Source: Dama dama (taxonomy: Eukaryota > Chordata > Mammalia > Artiodactyla > Cervidae). From it: 64,000 nt of DNA. The notes below the pieces were generated by a model, which saw nothing but the letters and a program-made list of their open reading frames with translations, was not told the origin of the DNA and did not search any database. Made by a program: the position numbers and the translations under genes. Below are positions 35,101 through 50,100 of this stretch, piece after piece (the first letter of the stretch is position 1; each line of letters starts with the position of its first letter). The DNA is taken from positions 26,386,001 through 26,450,000 of the forward strand of contig NC_083697.1 in the NCBI RefSeq assembly GCF_033118175.1, given 5' to 3'.

Positions 35101-38100
35101 ACTTGGAATAATTGTTTTTCTGTTTGTTTCCTTCATTAGCTGTTTTGGTGTGTAAAAGTTACATGTAACGTGTGAGCATTTGGGAATGGTGTAATTTTTC
35201 TTTCCAACCCGCCGCGTAATGCTCTTTTAATTTAAAAGTGCTTGATGGAGACTTGGTAATCACACCTTGGTGGGAATCACAGGCAGGAGGCGCAGCCGAG
35301 TACTTTCAGGGCTTGTTAGTCACACTCCCTGGAGTTTCATTTCAACAATGAAATGACTGTTTTAAGCATGATTACTGGAAACTGCCAGTCTTTCCTTAAA
35401 GACTGAACAGAGCCTTTGCTTATTTTATAAAAACTAGGAAAATACACTTGAAAGGGATTTAGCTTTTCTAATAATTTGTTTTATGTAGCACTTTGATGCT
35501 CATGCACTGGAGATGCAAATACAGAGAGAAAACTGCACTGGGCGTTTGGTGGATTCTCTGTTGAATCAGGTTTCTGGAAACCTCTGGTGGAGGTTCTAGG
35601 CATATTTTTATTGCTGTATGGTCAATACAGCTGTATTCTTTCATGAAATATTAGAGTCAAAAAGAGCATCTTTTAAAAATTGAACTATAGTTCATTTACA
35701 GTGATTCAGGTATATAGCAAAGTGATTCAGTTTTATATATATACATATATATATACACACACACACACACATATATTCTTTTCAGGTTCTTTACCATATA
35801 GGTTATTACAAGATATTGAATATAGTTCCCTGTGCTATACAGTAGGTCCTCGCTGTTTATCTATTTTATATCCAGTAGTGTGTATCTGTTAATCCCAAAT
35901 TCCCAATTCTTCCCTCCCTGCCTTCCCCTTTGTTGATCATATTTGTTTTCTATGTGAGTCTATTAATATTTCTGTTCTTATAAATAAGTTCTTCTGTATC
36001 ATTTTTGTAGATTTCACATATAAATGATAGTTTATGATATTTGTCTTCATCTGTCATACTTCACTTAGCATGTTAATCTCTATTTCTATCCATGTTACTG
36101 CAAATGACATTATTTCATTCTTTTTTATGACTAATATTCCATTATATGTGTATAAAACATCTTTATCCATTCATCTGTCAGTGAACATTTAGATTGCTTC
36201 CATGTCTTGGCTATTCTAAACAGTGCTGCTGTGAGCATTGGGGTCCAAGTATCTTTTCAAATTAGAGTTTTTGTCTTTCCTGAATATATGCCCAGGAATG
36301 GGATTGCTGGATCATTCTTTTAAGGAATCTCCACGCTGTTCACCATAATAGCTGCACCAGTTTCCATTCCCACCGTAGTGTCAGAGGGATCCCTTTTCTC
36401 CACACCGTCTCCAGCATTTATTATTTGTAGGCTTTATTATGATGGCCATTCTGACCAGTGTGAGATGGTACCTCATGGTATTTTTTAATTGCATTTCTCT
36501 AATAACCATCTTTTCTTTTATAGGAAAATGGCATTCCTACAAAAAGAGCACGAAATGTTGAATATGAGGTACATCTAAAGGTTTTTATTTGTGTGTATCA
36601 CTTATATTGTCTTTTAAAGACCTTGATGGTAGTCTGCATTTGTACAGTGATGCTGAATTATTTTCCCTTGCAGAACTTATGAGTGCATCCTGATGTTTTT
36701 CTTCTAGTCTCTGTTTAAGGCAGCTAGGAACAATATTACTATTTTACTTTATTCCCTTATGGTAAAATATATATAACATGACATTTGCCATATTATTTAT
36801 TGTACACTTTTTAAGTGTACAGTTCAGTGACATTAAATTCCTTACCATGTTACACAACCATCACTGCTATCCATCTCTAGAACTTTTTCATTTTCTCAAA
36901 CTGAAACTCTGGACCCATTAAGCAGTAGCTCTCCACTCTGCATCCACGCAGCCCCTGGTAACCACTGTGCTACTTTCTGTTTATGAATCTGACTATTCTA
37001 GGATTCAGGAATATATGCTATATTCCAACTATATGCTAACTAAATACATTCTAAATTCATCTTTCAAGTACATGACTGTCAAATTTTTTATTTTTCTTGA
37101 CTTAGGACCAGAACGTTTGGCTGATGTCTGTCTTCCCATTTCTTCCTGTGGATGCCTTTTTATCTTGCTGATTCCAGGGAACATTTCCTGCCTCTTCCTT
37201 AGCCTTCTTTTCCCTTCCTCACCTTATTGCCCTCTAGTCTCAGCTGGCTGAAACTTTTGACCCCAGCCTTTGAATCTCCTTCTAAGCATAGCTGTGGGGC
37301 TGTTTAATTCCTATCAGCTTTGGCTGCCCCCCATCGTGTATTTTACTAAACTGATGTTTGTCAGAATGGTGCTAAACCATCTGCATTGGAACTGCTTAGG
37401 GCACTCGTTAATGTTTCAGATTCCTGGTCCATTCCATATCTACTAAATTCATGCGGACTGGGGAGTCCTCACATTTAACAGGTGTTCTCTGCTCAGTCAC
37501 TCTGTGTCCGACTCTCTGTGACCCCTGGACTGTAGCCCTCTGGGCTCCTCTGTCCATGGGATTTCTGAGGCAAAACTACTGGAGTGCGTTGCCATTTCTT
37601 TCTCCGGGGAATCTTTCAGACTCAGAAATCGAACCCTTGTCTCTTGCATCTCCTGCATTGGGTAGTGGATTCTTTACCGCTGTGCCACCTGGAAAGCCCA
37701 AAACAAGTGTTCCAGGGCATCCTCTGCACTCTGAAGTCTGAGAACCATTGCTCTATGTAATGGATAAATAGACATTCAGGGGCTCAAGTCTTTATAGGTT
37801 CCTAGAGACTTCGAGTGTTAACCTGAAAACAGTTGTTTCAGTGGGAACAATTGTTTACTGAGTACATATATACTAAGTACATATATACTGAGTACATATA
37901 TATTTATGTACATAGTACACACTCAGTAGTGCTTAGTCTTTGTGACCCCGTGGACTGCAGCCTGTGCCAGGCTCCCCTGTCCATGTGATTCTCCAGGCAG
38001 GAACACTGGAGTAGGTTGTCATGCCCTCCTCCAAGGGATCTTTCCAAACCAGGGATCGAACCCAGGTCTCCCACATTGCAGTCAGATTCTTTACCATCTG

Positions 38101-41100
38101 AGCCACCAGGGAAACCAACTTAAAATTTAATTTTTAGAACATAGTTTGTGTGTTGGTGACTATCTGATTTTTGATTCGAGATATTTTTTTAAAATTCTTT
38201 TCTATTTCTCCCACCCCTCAGGCCGTGGCAACTACTTTTCTACTCTCTTTCTATGAATTTGGCTTTTTAAAACTTTTTAAGATTCTACCTGTAAGTGGTG
38301 CCATGCAGTATTTGTCTTCTTCTGTCTGACTTCTTTCAGTGAGCATAATACCTTCCAGGTTCACCCATCCTGTCACCAAGGGCAAGATGTTGTCCTTTCT
38401 CATACTTGATACTATTCCCTTGTATTTGTAAAAAATGTATTTATTCGTTTGTTGAACGGCACTTAGGCTGTTTCTGTGTCTTGACTATTGTGAGCAATGC
38501 TATAATGGGCATAGGAATATAAGTACCTCCTCAGTATCCTGTTTTCCTTCTTTTTGGATATATATACAAAAGTGGGATTTCTGGGTTATGTTGTAGTTCT
38601 GTTTTCAATTTTTTGAGGACCCTCCATACTATTTTCCATTGTGGCTGTACCAGTTTACATTTCTACCAGCAGTGCACAAGGGTTCGTTTTCTCTACATCC
38701 TCGCTGATACTGTTATTTCTTATCTTTTTTCATGATAATCATTCTAATGGGCATGACCTGGTATCTTATTGTGAGTTCGATTTGCTTTCTTTCCCTTGAT
38801 GATTAGTAATGTTGGCCATCTGTATGTCTTCTTTGGAAAAGTATTTAAGACCTGTCCCCCTTTTTTTTTTTTTGAGGGAATTTTTTTTTTGCTATTAAGT
38901 TACATGATTTCTTTATATATTTTGCTTATTGACCCTTTAACAGATATATGACTTGCAACTGCTTTCTTCCATTCCATAGGTTGCCTTTGCTGTGCAGAGC
39001 TTTTTACTTGAGTATGTTCCCACTTGTTTATTTTTGCATTTGTTGCCTTTGCTTTAATGTCAAATCCAAGTTTATTTGATATTTTAAGGGTTAGAAAGAG
39101 GATAGAAGGGTTATTTCCTTTCTTTTTACACCTCAAGAATATAGATAATGCAGTGTTAGAGAATCTGCCTGCCAATGCAGGAGACACAAGACACAAGGGT
39201 TTCATTCCTGGGGTCGAGAAGATCCCCTGGGGAAGGAAATGGCAACCCACTCCAATATTCTTGCCCGGGAATTCCCGTGGACAGAGGAGCCTGGCGGCTG
39301 CAGTCCACAGGGTCGCAAAGAGTCAGACAGCACTGAGTGCACACACAGTGCTACTGACTGCTTTTCCATCCTTTTTTTTTTTTTTTCCCTGCAATAAAAA
39401 TAGAAGGGAAAAAAATAGAGAAAAGAACTGAAGGAAGAGGTAGATGTCCCTAACCCAACTTTCCGAATTTGAAATGTGTCCCCTTGTGTCTTTGTGATTT
39501 TCTAACAAATTTCAGCAGGCCACTTTTGGTTTGTAATTAACATTAATCTTAGAATTAACAGGCTAACATTGGCTTTAAAAAATCACAGGTCATGTGCGTT
39601 TTAGCCTGAGAGAAGAAAAGCAGACTGGAAGTACACTCCTAGTGATCAGGAGCAAATGGTGAGGAAGAGTGTAGTTTGCAGGCTTACAATTCAAACCTGA
39701 TCCATTGTTCTCGGCGTAATTCAAGTCTCTGTGAGGGGTTTTGGTAGGTGTCATTCTTTCTATAAAAGGACTGGCACTAGCTTTGTCTTCTGTGTCACCT
39801 CTGAGTATTCATCTGCATGCATTTCTTCTCCTAGAGCCAGACTTTCAGGGATGAATAAATTATGTGAACATCTGCCGTTTACTTAGGTTTTTCTTTTTAA
39901 CAGCTCCTTCAGACATATTTAAACAGGTGCTGGGGTACCTCATGAAAGAGCATGGAAAATGAAACCTAACAGCAGGCCTGTATGTAAGGTTGCTAAGATA
40001 GATATGAGACATATTTCTAAGGAGCAGTTGTTGAGAATGCATTCTCAACTTTGTTCTTTATCTCGTTATGAGTATGCAGTTTTGTCATGGTAAACTTCGG
40101 TCTCATCTAGAAGAACTTAAAAACCATCATTACTTCTGTGGCTTGATTTATATTTAATTGTGTAAATGGCATTCTTTGAGTTAACAGCTTTCCTGCTTTC
40201 ACTAAGAAAACTCCAGATATTATTTGAAGTGAAATGAAGTCGCTCAGTCGTGTCTGACTCTATGCGACCGCATGGACTGTAGCTGTCCATGGGATTTTCC
40301 CAGGCAAGAATACTGGAGTGAGTTGCCATTTCCTTCTCTAGGGGATCTTCCCAACCCAGGGATCGAACCCAGTTCTCCTGCATTGTAGGCAGATGCTTTT
40401 ACCATCTGAGCCACCAGGGATATTGTTTAGCAGTACTTTAAACCAGAGGTTCTCAACTCTGGGTGCATATTAAAATTGCTTAGGAGCTTTTAAAAATAAG
40501 CAATGCCCTGGCTTCACTACAGAACCACTGAATTCAAAAATGTAGGAGATGGGGGCTCTAGAAATCTCTTAAAAAAAAAAAAATCAATTCCAGCTCTCCA
40601 GGTGATTTTACTGTGTGGCATAGTTGAGAATGACTATATTTAATCACTGTTTCTAAAATGGTCTGTGGTGAAAGGTACTTTTTTGGTTTGTTTATTTCTA
40701 ATCTTTTGTGAACTGATACTGATCCTTTTAAAAAGTACAATCAAAAAGAACTATTAGAAAAACTTAATTCAAGTTCCAAATACTTATTAATAGGTTTGAC
40801 AGTCATAAAAATTACTTGGTCAATTGTTATCAATGTTTCTAAAGGAGCCGGTAACTGTCAACTTGCAGATTAGCCCTGGTCCATGTCCACACTTGGACGA
40901 AGACTGTTTTAAACCATTGCTTTGATAAGTTGTTAGTTACTGATATCAGAATGGGAGGCAAGCCAACTGTCAACATAGACTTTCTCTCTCTCTTTTTAAA
41001 AGATAATTTTATTTGTTTCTATTTGGCTGCGGTATGTCTTCTGCTGTTGCTTGGGCTTTCTCCAGCTGCAGCGAGCAGGGGCTCCTCTCTGGTTGAGGTG

Positions 41101-44100
41101 CGGAGGCTTCTCATTGTGGGGGCTTCTCTTGTTGTGGAGCACAGGCTTTAGGGGGCATGGGCTTCAGCAGTTGCAGGTCCTGGGCTCCAGAGCACAGGCT
41201 CAGCAGCTGGGTATATGGGATCTTCCCAGCCTAGGGATCAAACCCATGTCTCCTGCATCGGCAGGCGGATTCTTTGCCACTGAGCCACCAGGGACCCCTA
41301 AGGCTTTTTCTTTGTAAGGCCGTTACTGTTAGTCACCACTGACCTAGAGTGTCAAGTACTCTATGAGGTCAGAAGCGGTAAAAAGAAACAGTGTTTCTTC
41401 CGTAAGTTTAGGGAATCAGAGATCACTAGATGATGTAAGCTAGGCTTTGTGACTCTTTGTAAGCTTTGTAACTACCTATACTAATGGCCTCAATTTTACA
41501 TTATGATAGTTCTAACTTGTATTTAAATATTTTTTTATGATTTTCAAAATATTTTACTTCTTAATTGTGTATTTTCATTTAAAGCATGTAACTGATCTTC
41601 ACAGCCTTGTGTTGGATGAGGACAGAGATTATCACACTTACTTTATAGACTGGAAAAGTGAGACACTCAGCGCCCACTTCTGTTTTAGTTGGAAAGTAAT
41701 TGAAACACGTTTCTTGGCTCCATTCTGATTCTGTCCCTACCAAAAGGTATTTCCAGAAATGTAGCAACTTCTAACAGCATGCAGTAGTGGTCAAGTAACA
41801 CAATCAGGCTTAAATTCTGTTATATTTTAACCAACTGCTTTTCTCATTTTTTTAGTAGGAATTTAAGGCATAGGCAGACATATAATGCAGACTTTTTACA
41901 TTTTTTGTAGGAAAAAATAAAACATTCTCATGCAGGAGGTAAGTGAAAAAATAAAAGATGACAACATTAAAAAAATGTTTTCTTTGTTGTTTTTTTAAAT
42001 TGCAGAATGTGTTTAACATGGTTGTGGAAGTACCTCGGTGGACAAATGCTAAAATGGAGGTATGAAATATCTTATTAACATCAAATGGAATAATTAATAA
42101 TGATATAAAAGTCTGTTTCAAGTTGTTTGTCATAATATTTTGAATTTGGGATGGTTGACAAGCTTCTTTATAATGAAGACAATGGAAAACATTCTTGTAA
42201 ACATACTTTGAATCTATTTTCAAAAAGAAAATATTATTCAAAGCTGAATTTACACTTTAAAGAGACTATATTCTTTTTTGCCTATTTTGTTATACACATA
42301 TTTATTTAATTTTCCTTGACTCCTGTGTCTTTGAAAATAGCAAATACTTTTAAGGTTTTCTTAAATAGGTTCTGAGATGTATTTGTTCATAGACATAATT
42401 GCAGCATATTTGGCACTGACAATTTTGGTTCCTGAGGACTTAATTCTCCTTTAGATTAAATTTAACTCTAAGAGGAGTGAAAGTGTTTTTCTGGCCAACT
42501 CTTGATTTCTGAGTACTTTCTAAGAGCATCTGCTATTCCCCTGGTTAGTTTTTAAAATTAATAATATTTTCTTGATTTTTCTTGATGGTGTGAACCTATC
42601 AAGAACTTCCCTTTTGCTTTTCAGAATTTTATTGTTTCATCTTCAGTTAAGTCAGGTCGCTATTTCTGAGTGAAATTTGGTTTGTGGTATTTTGGTTAGT
42701 TATCTAAGTCTTCTGTAACTTTGGATGTAGAGGTATGTATTATTTTAAATGTTTAAGTTAAGATAGTTTTATCAGTATATGTTTTGCAGATTCTTTATTT
42801 GGAGAATGATTTCTCCAAAATAGTAGGTTTTTTGGTTAATATTTTAATAGGAAAAAGTAATTAGATTCTTCTTTTGCTCTTCTTGCTTTTGGTACAATGT
42901 TTTATTATTCTTGGCTACTCTCTACCTCACTTGGGTGTAGGATCAAGAACCTGTGAGATCCTACCTAATTTAATCAGTGTTTATTCATTCAAACATGGCT
43001 TCAATTATTTTTTGTTTACTTTTGTAGGATAGGTTTTTTTTTTTTCTTGGCATGGCAATTTGAATGTGATTGAAAGGTAACTTTAAAATGAAATCACTTA
43101 GTGAAAAATCTTTGTTATAAGATTGATGGTAGAAAACCCAAGTAGTAACAAAAAACATGTTGATTAATCCTTATCTTCTTGCCATTTCAATAATATTTAT
43201 TATTTGTGTTAAAAATAATGAGTTCATAAGTAATAGAGTGCCTAAATATATTATCCTACATTTCCTCCCCAGACAGTTTAATACAAAACAGTAAATTACA
43301 AATAAGAACCAGCTTATTTTTAAAGTTATCTTTGATCAATAAGTTGGAATATGAATATTTAGTCTGATGATGGCAGATTTAAAAATCATGTTTGAATATA
43401 GGATTAACCATTTCTTATGTCCCACACCCCTTTGCTCCCACAATCTGCTTAGATTGCCACGAAGGAACCATTGAATCCCATTAAACAAGATGTGAAGGAT
43501 GGCAAGCTTCGCTATGTGGCAAATATCTTTCCTCACAAGGGTTATATATGGAATTACGGTGCCCTCCCTCAGGTAACATTTTTGTTATAATGGTAAAACT
43601 TCTCTGTCTTCTGAAAAAATTGCCTTGTAAATCCTGTGAACTACTTGAATTTAAATTGAGGACATGTCAGTGTGAGAGATTTGTAAATTTAAAAATTTTT
43701 TAATGTGGAATTTTATTGTATCAATAAATTTTTTTTCAAACTGTATATATGTCTGTACTCAAATTCTCAGAGTTAGGTATTTAGAATACTCATATTTGGC
43801 ATTTTGAACACATTTCTTTTTCTGGGTCTGGCTATTAAGACTCAGTGGAAAATATTTTATTTCCTTTATCTGCAGTCATTTTTTTGGATATGACAAGTTA
43901 TACTTTTATATACATTCATACATGACAGCATGAGTTTTATTTTTTAAACTTTAACAGATGAACCTATTAAATTGACACCTCTTTCAGAACTCATTGTGAA
44001 TTGAATAAGGCAACTTAATTATATACTATTAAGAATTTATGATTTTTCAGTAGGAAGCAATGAAAACAATGGTTAAGTGATGGTAAAGCAGCATTCCTAT

Positions 44101-47100
44101 TAGAGAGTAACACTTACTATTTGCTTTTATTCCTTTTTTCTTCTTTTTTTTTCTTCCCATGTTTCCTCATTCCTAGGAAGTGGTAACTGCTTCCAGATAA
44201 TTTAGTGAGTAAAACTCAGAATATGCAGAATCAGAAATCTAGGTTTGGATACATAGAGAAGCATCTGCCTTTATGTTTATAAAAACCTTTAGAGCATCTA
44301 TCTGGTTATTTTTATGTTTTAATTTTGTTTACTAATTTTAATATTTTGTGTGAAATTCCAAGATGCTTTTTGGGAAATGTCTGAGAGAAAGGGGTTCTTG
44401 TTTTATCTAACTCAAAACAAAAAAAAACCCAGCTGCCCATGTAGAATAAACAGTTGCAGGAAAAGAAAAAAGAAAATTGTTTTCTAAAGAGTCAGACTGC
44501 CTTTGATGACAGTTAGACCACCCACATGGATACATTCTTGGTTAAAACAGGCGCTTCTAAAATGGTGTGCTAAGAATGAGGATGTTTGTTGAAACAGACC
44601 ACAGGATTCTGACTTCCCAGGTGCCTAAATAGACATTCTGTTTGACCTGGCAGTGAAAGGGTGTGAACATTTTTGTTAAGCTTAGGGAATACTGTCTGCA
44701 GAAGATGGAAAGATGAGGGGAGGGCCTCACAAGCCACTGAATTAAAGGAAGACATAAACAGACCTTTGAAAAGTAGAGTAGTTGTTGTTCTTACTATTAT
44801 ATGGTCTTTTTTTTTTTTTTTTTAAAGCATTTACAGTCTCCTGGAGGTGGGATGATCAACAACTAAATTAGTGGCTACAGTGGAGCATAATAGATTCTGA
44901 TTAACTCATCTTTTGTAGTTCATCTATTTGAAGTCCTGACACATTTTTGTATTCCTCTGGATGTGTTTGAATGTTCAAGGTGCTCTTACATGCTATTATA
45001 TTAGTCTGTAAGGTGCAATTGTTCTTCAGCTAGAGCAGAATTAGACTCTTAATGTTGGTTCTTAACGTCCCCTGCATTCATCACTGCCTACTGAAATTTC
45101 ATACTGCACCTAATATCCAAAAGTACCATTTTTGTCCGTATGAGAACCTTTTAATGGTTTCCTTTTGCTGAAAGGATAGAATGAAACATTGCTAACATAG
45201 CTCCTCAACGCGTCATGGTCTGGCCTTATTCTGCAGCCTTTGTCCTCCTCGCTCCCTCCCACCACAGCAGCACCTTCAGTGTCTCCAGCTGCCCTTGTAA
45301 TTTTCACACCAGCCCTTGCTTCACAGAGCTGTTCATGTCTTCAGGACCTGGTTTTTGAGTACCTGCTGTTTGCCAGACCATGTCCTAAGTACTGCAGGTA
45401 AAGCCGTGATAACAGTGACAAGAATTCTTGTGGAACTTTTATTCTAAGAGAAAGAGAGACAGAAAAAGTAAAAACGTATAGAATGTCAGATGGTGCTAAG
45501 TGTGTTGGAGAATAATCAAACAGGAAATGGGTCTAAGGTGTGGTGGACTTGCAGTTGGGAGGAAGGCCTCAGATAGGAGCTGTTTTCTAAGAGGAGACCA
45601 GAAGAAAGTGAGAGGGTGGCCTCTTAGGAAGTGAGTGCCATCCCAGGCCATTTAGAGGAACCCAAGAAACATGAGGTATGAGAGTCTAGAGGTGGAAGGA
45701 GGGCTCGTGTGTCTGAGTAGCAGAAAGGAGGCCACTGTGGATAGGATGGAAGTGAGGAAGAGGAAATAGACTTGTATTCTCTCTGCCATTTTTAACCAGA
45801 GATCTTTACTCTCTTTTTAACCCCAAACTGATGATGTTGGTGTTGGTGGTGGTGGTGGTGGTGGTGGTGTGTGTGAGTGTGTGTGAGTTCTCAGCAGAAA
45901 AATGTACCATAGATTGCACAGAAGTTAAACACCAAGCAAAAACAACTGCATTGATTCATGTTTATATAAAGTTGAAATTAGGCCAGTTGTTTATGGACAA
46001 GGTAATGTACCCAACTGTCTGAGTGGTAAAGAACCCACCTGCCAATGCAGGAGATGCGGGTTTGATCCCTGGGTGGCAAAGAGCCCCTGGAGAAGGAAAT
46101 GGGAACACACTGTAGTATTCTTTCGGAAATTTCATGGACAGAGGAGCCTGATAGGCTGTCACAGAAGAGTCATACACAACTTACTGACTAAATAACAACA
46201 AACGTACCTAATATTTTTTTTTTTTTTTGCTGCCTTGTCAATGTTAAGACAGAGTAAGCCTGTTAAATTGAAAGCCAGCCCTGGCCCATTTATGTTTTTG
46301 ATCTCATGTCCAGCTTCTCCTTCTGCTCCTCCTCCTGCTCCCTCACCCCAACACTGGCCTTCTCATGACTCCTGTGAGGCTCTAGGCATACTCCTGCCTC
46401 AAGCTTTCACACTCACTGTGTCCCCTGCTTGGGACATGTTTTCCCAGTGTACACACACCCTCCTTCCTTCAGTGTTTGCTCATCAGTTGCCTCCTTCATG
46501 ATGTCTGCCTGTAACATCCTCTGTTGTTTTAACCCCGTGTACTCCCATCGTTCTTCCATACTTTATTTTTTTTTCCTTTTCCATTACACCTGTCAACTTC
46601 TGACATGCCATATAATCTGTGGTGGTTTAGTTGCTAAGTCTTGTCCGACTCTTGAGACCTCATGGGCTGTATGTAACCTGCCAGGCTCTTCATGTCCGTG
46701 GGATTCTCCAGGTAAGAATACTGGAGTGGGTTGCCATTTCCTTCTCCAGTATGTAATTTAGTTGCTAAGTTTATTGTAAATGTGTTCTAGGTAGAATGTA
46801 GTCTCATGAGGGCAGGGATTCTGTTTGTTTTGTTTATTGTTGTCTTTCAGCTGCCCCATTTAAGTGTCTGGTGCTGAGTTAGGTGATCAGTAAATACTTG
46901 GGGGATAAATGAACCCACGAATGCATGGTGTGTGTTGCATATGGTTCATAGGCATGTGTGGGTAATTGGATTTTGCTCTTCTCTTGTGATTCATCTTGTA
47001 ACAGCGGGAACTTTGTTCAGAGCAATTACCAAGCCAACCATGCTTGGAAGAACATTGCAGCAGCAGAAGACTGTTTACGTAGAAGCCTCTCCATTTAGTC

Positions 47101-50100
47101 ATCCGTGTGCCCTCGTTATTTCAGACCTTCACCTGCCTAGACTGTGTAACCCTACTAATAACTTCTCCTGCGCTGGCAATGATGACTTCCTCAAAGTTTG
47201 AGTTTGGACTGGGCAAAAATCATCTTTGTTTGTCTTCCCTTAATTGTTCATATTTCCCACATATTATTCAAGTGTTGTAACTTTCTGTGTAAATATTTAG
47301 AAGACTCATCTGAATAATGTTAAAGGACAAGAATCACTAACTTCAAAATTTCTTCAGTCTTACTGGTATATCATTTTGTTATTATTTTGAACTTCATTAT
47401 AATTTGGTTCGTTGACCCCAAGTTTCATTTTGTACTACTTCTTAGCTTTATAACCTGGAACCAGTGACTAAATCTAACCAGGTCTATTTGTTCCTCTGTG
47501 TCATCCTGCCATCTACCCCACAAGGTTATTGTGGAATTCAAATGAGATGACCAAAAACAAGGTTCACCCCTCAATGAGTGTCGGGTGGTATTATCTCAGT
47601 GATGAAACTATTGCCACTGATATTAGGTGCTGCTAGTGAAATAGCTTCTGCTCCACCCTGAAGCTGGTGAAGTACAGGTAGAGGCTGAGCAGATCTTACT
47701 TGACTTGGAGATAGGAGTTCTGATTGATCAGGACGTAGTACTCAAGAAGTCTGCACACTCAATTCTGTACCATTCAGTCATATTTTGGAGAGACTGAAGT
47801 GCCAGAGCATGGTGATTACTGATGTATTGGTTAATATTTGTAAGATTGTAAGGTAATGATCTCAGATACCTGCATGAGGATGAGTAGATTTGTTTTAGGC
47901 TAGATCAGTAGTCTGTGTATATTGAGTTTTTTTCAATAGCTTTATAGCTATGCTTTGTATTAATTTAACATTATTTGTATTCCTCTTGAGAGATTTTTTA
48001 ACTTTTTTTTAAAGCTTTTCATGTATCCTCTGCTAAAATTTTTCTGTATACATAATATGTATACATACGTACTACTAGGTATATCCCTATGAGTCAGATT
48101 GCTAAGTTCTGAGTTACATACCCGTTTATTTTACTAGGTATTCCCAAATTGTTTATAAAAGAAGTTGTAACAATACACACTCCTACCAGTAGTAGCGTTT
48201 CAGGCTTCTTACATAATTATGAGTATTTAATGTTATCAGATTTTTTAAGTTTTTGAAATAGCAACTCATTTTGGTTTTAATTTGTGTTTCTGTGATCAGA
48301 TTGGTTATCTTTTCATGTACTTATAAATCATGTTTCCTCTTAGAATTATCTGTTCCTGACTTTGACCCATTTTGTATTGTGTTGCTTTTTCTTACTTAGT
48401 TGTAGAAGTTATTTTAAAGTCTGGATGCTAGCCTTTGTCAGTTTTGTGAAACAAATATTAAGATTAGGAATTTCGTCTTCTGGATATTTTTTTGCTAGCT
48501 TGACTGCTTTCCTAGTTGTTTCCTTGCTTAGTTTTAAGCCTAGACATTTAAAACTCCACTAGAGGGTGTAATTCAAGTTTTAACTTTGTCAAGATTTCTT
48601 CTGGTGATTGCTTGAAATTATACTGTATTTTCAAGTAAAGTTAGAAATCATTTAGTATGACTCTCTTTTTTGTAGTAAAAAACCAAGCCCTGAAGATCTA
48701 GAGCACTAAATGCAGAACTAGAAATAGAAAGAACCAGTATGGTATTTTTTCTGGTGAGGGAAATCATGAAGAACTGGTCCTAAAATTGACAGTGTTGTTA
48801 TAGGTTAAGAATTTTTGCCTGTATGTATTTATTTCCTCAATAGAAAGAACTAAATTGATGGGTAAAAAATGCAGTTGGAGTTTCTGAAGAGAATGAAGAC
48901 AGTTTTTGTGTCAATACGAAGAAGAACTTTTGTAGAAAAATTAACTCTGACCACAGTAGGCTAAGTTATTTCGTTAATTTGTGAGCTTCCTGGTTACTGG
49001 TAGTATTTATGCAGATTATGAATGACCACTAACAATCATAGAATTCAGAGATAGGATGTATCTAGCAATTGTCTTATTGAAGACCTTTTTGTAGGTGAGA
49101 ATACTGAGCTCTGAATCTTTTGGCCTAGGTAGTTTGTGGCTAAAATAGGACTAGAATCTAGGTATTGTCTTTCAGGCTAGAGTGACTTCTAGCTTGTCAC
49201 AGTTGCTCCCTTCTGAGAATAAGAATGAGGTTAAGGAAGGTTCAGGAAAGGGTTCCTGCCTTAGAAAGGAGGAACCTCCCAGATGTTTTCTGATTCTGCC
49301 TCTGGGTTTTCTAATTCCACTTCCACTTCACTCCTTCATGGTTTCTCTAGCACATTAAGATTAATTTTGTGCATTTATGACAGATGCTACACCACTTATT
49401 AACATGGTGTTCTTCAGGGTGTTGAGTCTGTCTTGTTAATTTCTATTCCTAACTCCTGGCCCAGAGTAGCTTATCAATAAATATTAACTCAATGAATGGA
49501 TGCCTGGTAATAGAAAATAAGAAGCAGTAAGGGCAACAGTAGGAAAATACACTTAAAGAGATTCTGAGAGTAAGAGAAAGAATTTAAAGGAAGAGAGTTA
49601 TGAATAAAGTTATATCTGAAAGTAATTGCAATTCAGTTACCATACTAAAATTTAGGCTTTGTAACATAATGATTAATAGCAAGTGTTCTCATCCTGTTGG
49701 CACCATTTAGAATGAGTGTGGACAAGTTTAAACTGTGCTTCAGTTCACTTATCTGTACAATGGGGTTAATAGATTGCACATTCTTCCTGGTATACATGTA
49801 TGTATATGTGTGTATGTATCACTTAGGTTAGCTCTCACCTATAACCAATATGTAAGGTTGACAATTGTGTTTACTATTCTTATATTAATTATGGTAGTAT
49901 TTGAGGGTAATGAAATGTAGTTAGACTTAGTGTGAATGTAATTAGACTTAATGTAGTTAGATTTACTGTGGGGTTGTTTTTTTTTTTTTTTTTTTGGTAT
50001 GGTGAGTTAGCTTATTTCTGAATATGCTATAATTAGAATCAGAAAATGTTAGAGTTTATCTATTGGGTTTAGCTCTAAGTAGCATTCCTTTTTAATTATC

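Larger units (their letters stand above)
32660..36523 (+). other. PPA2: PPA2 intron 2 (3.9 kb)
   Basis: Contains two MIRs, a candidate antisense retrocopy, a GT microsatellite, an L2 end and an L1 reaching the exon 3 acceptor. Nothing recognised in about 32.8-33.0, 33.25-33.8 and 34.7-35.65 kb. Confidence 0.9.
36569..42005 (+). other. PPA2: PPA2 intron 3 (5.4 kb)
   Basis: Repeat-dense: two L1M pieces, two MER5 copies, five SINEs and a 15-bp tandem repeat. Nothing recognised in about 37.01-37.34, 39.35-40.22, 40.64-41.0 and 41.3-42.0 kb. Confidence 0.9.

Noticed and set aside
37860..37904. Direct repeats considered as a CRISPR-like array
   Set aside because: Units of 15 bp are contiguous without spacers, in a mammalian intron; it is a minisatellite.
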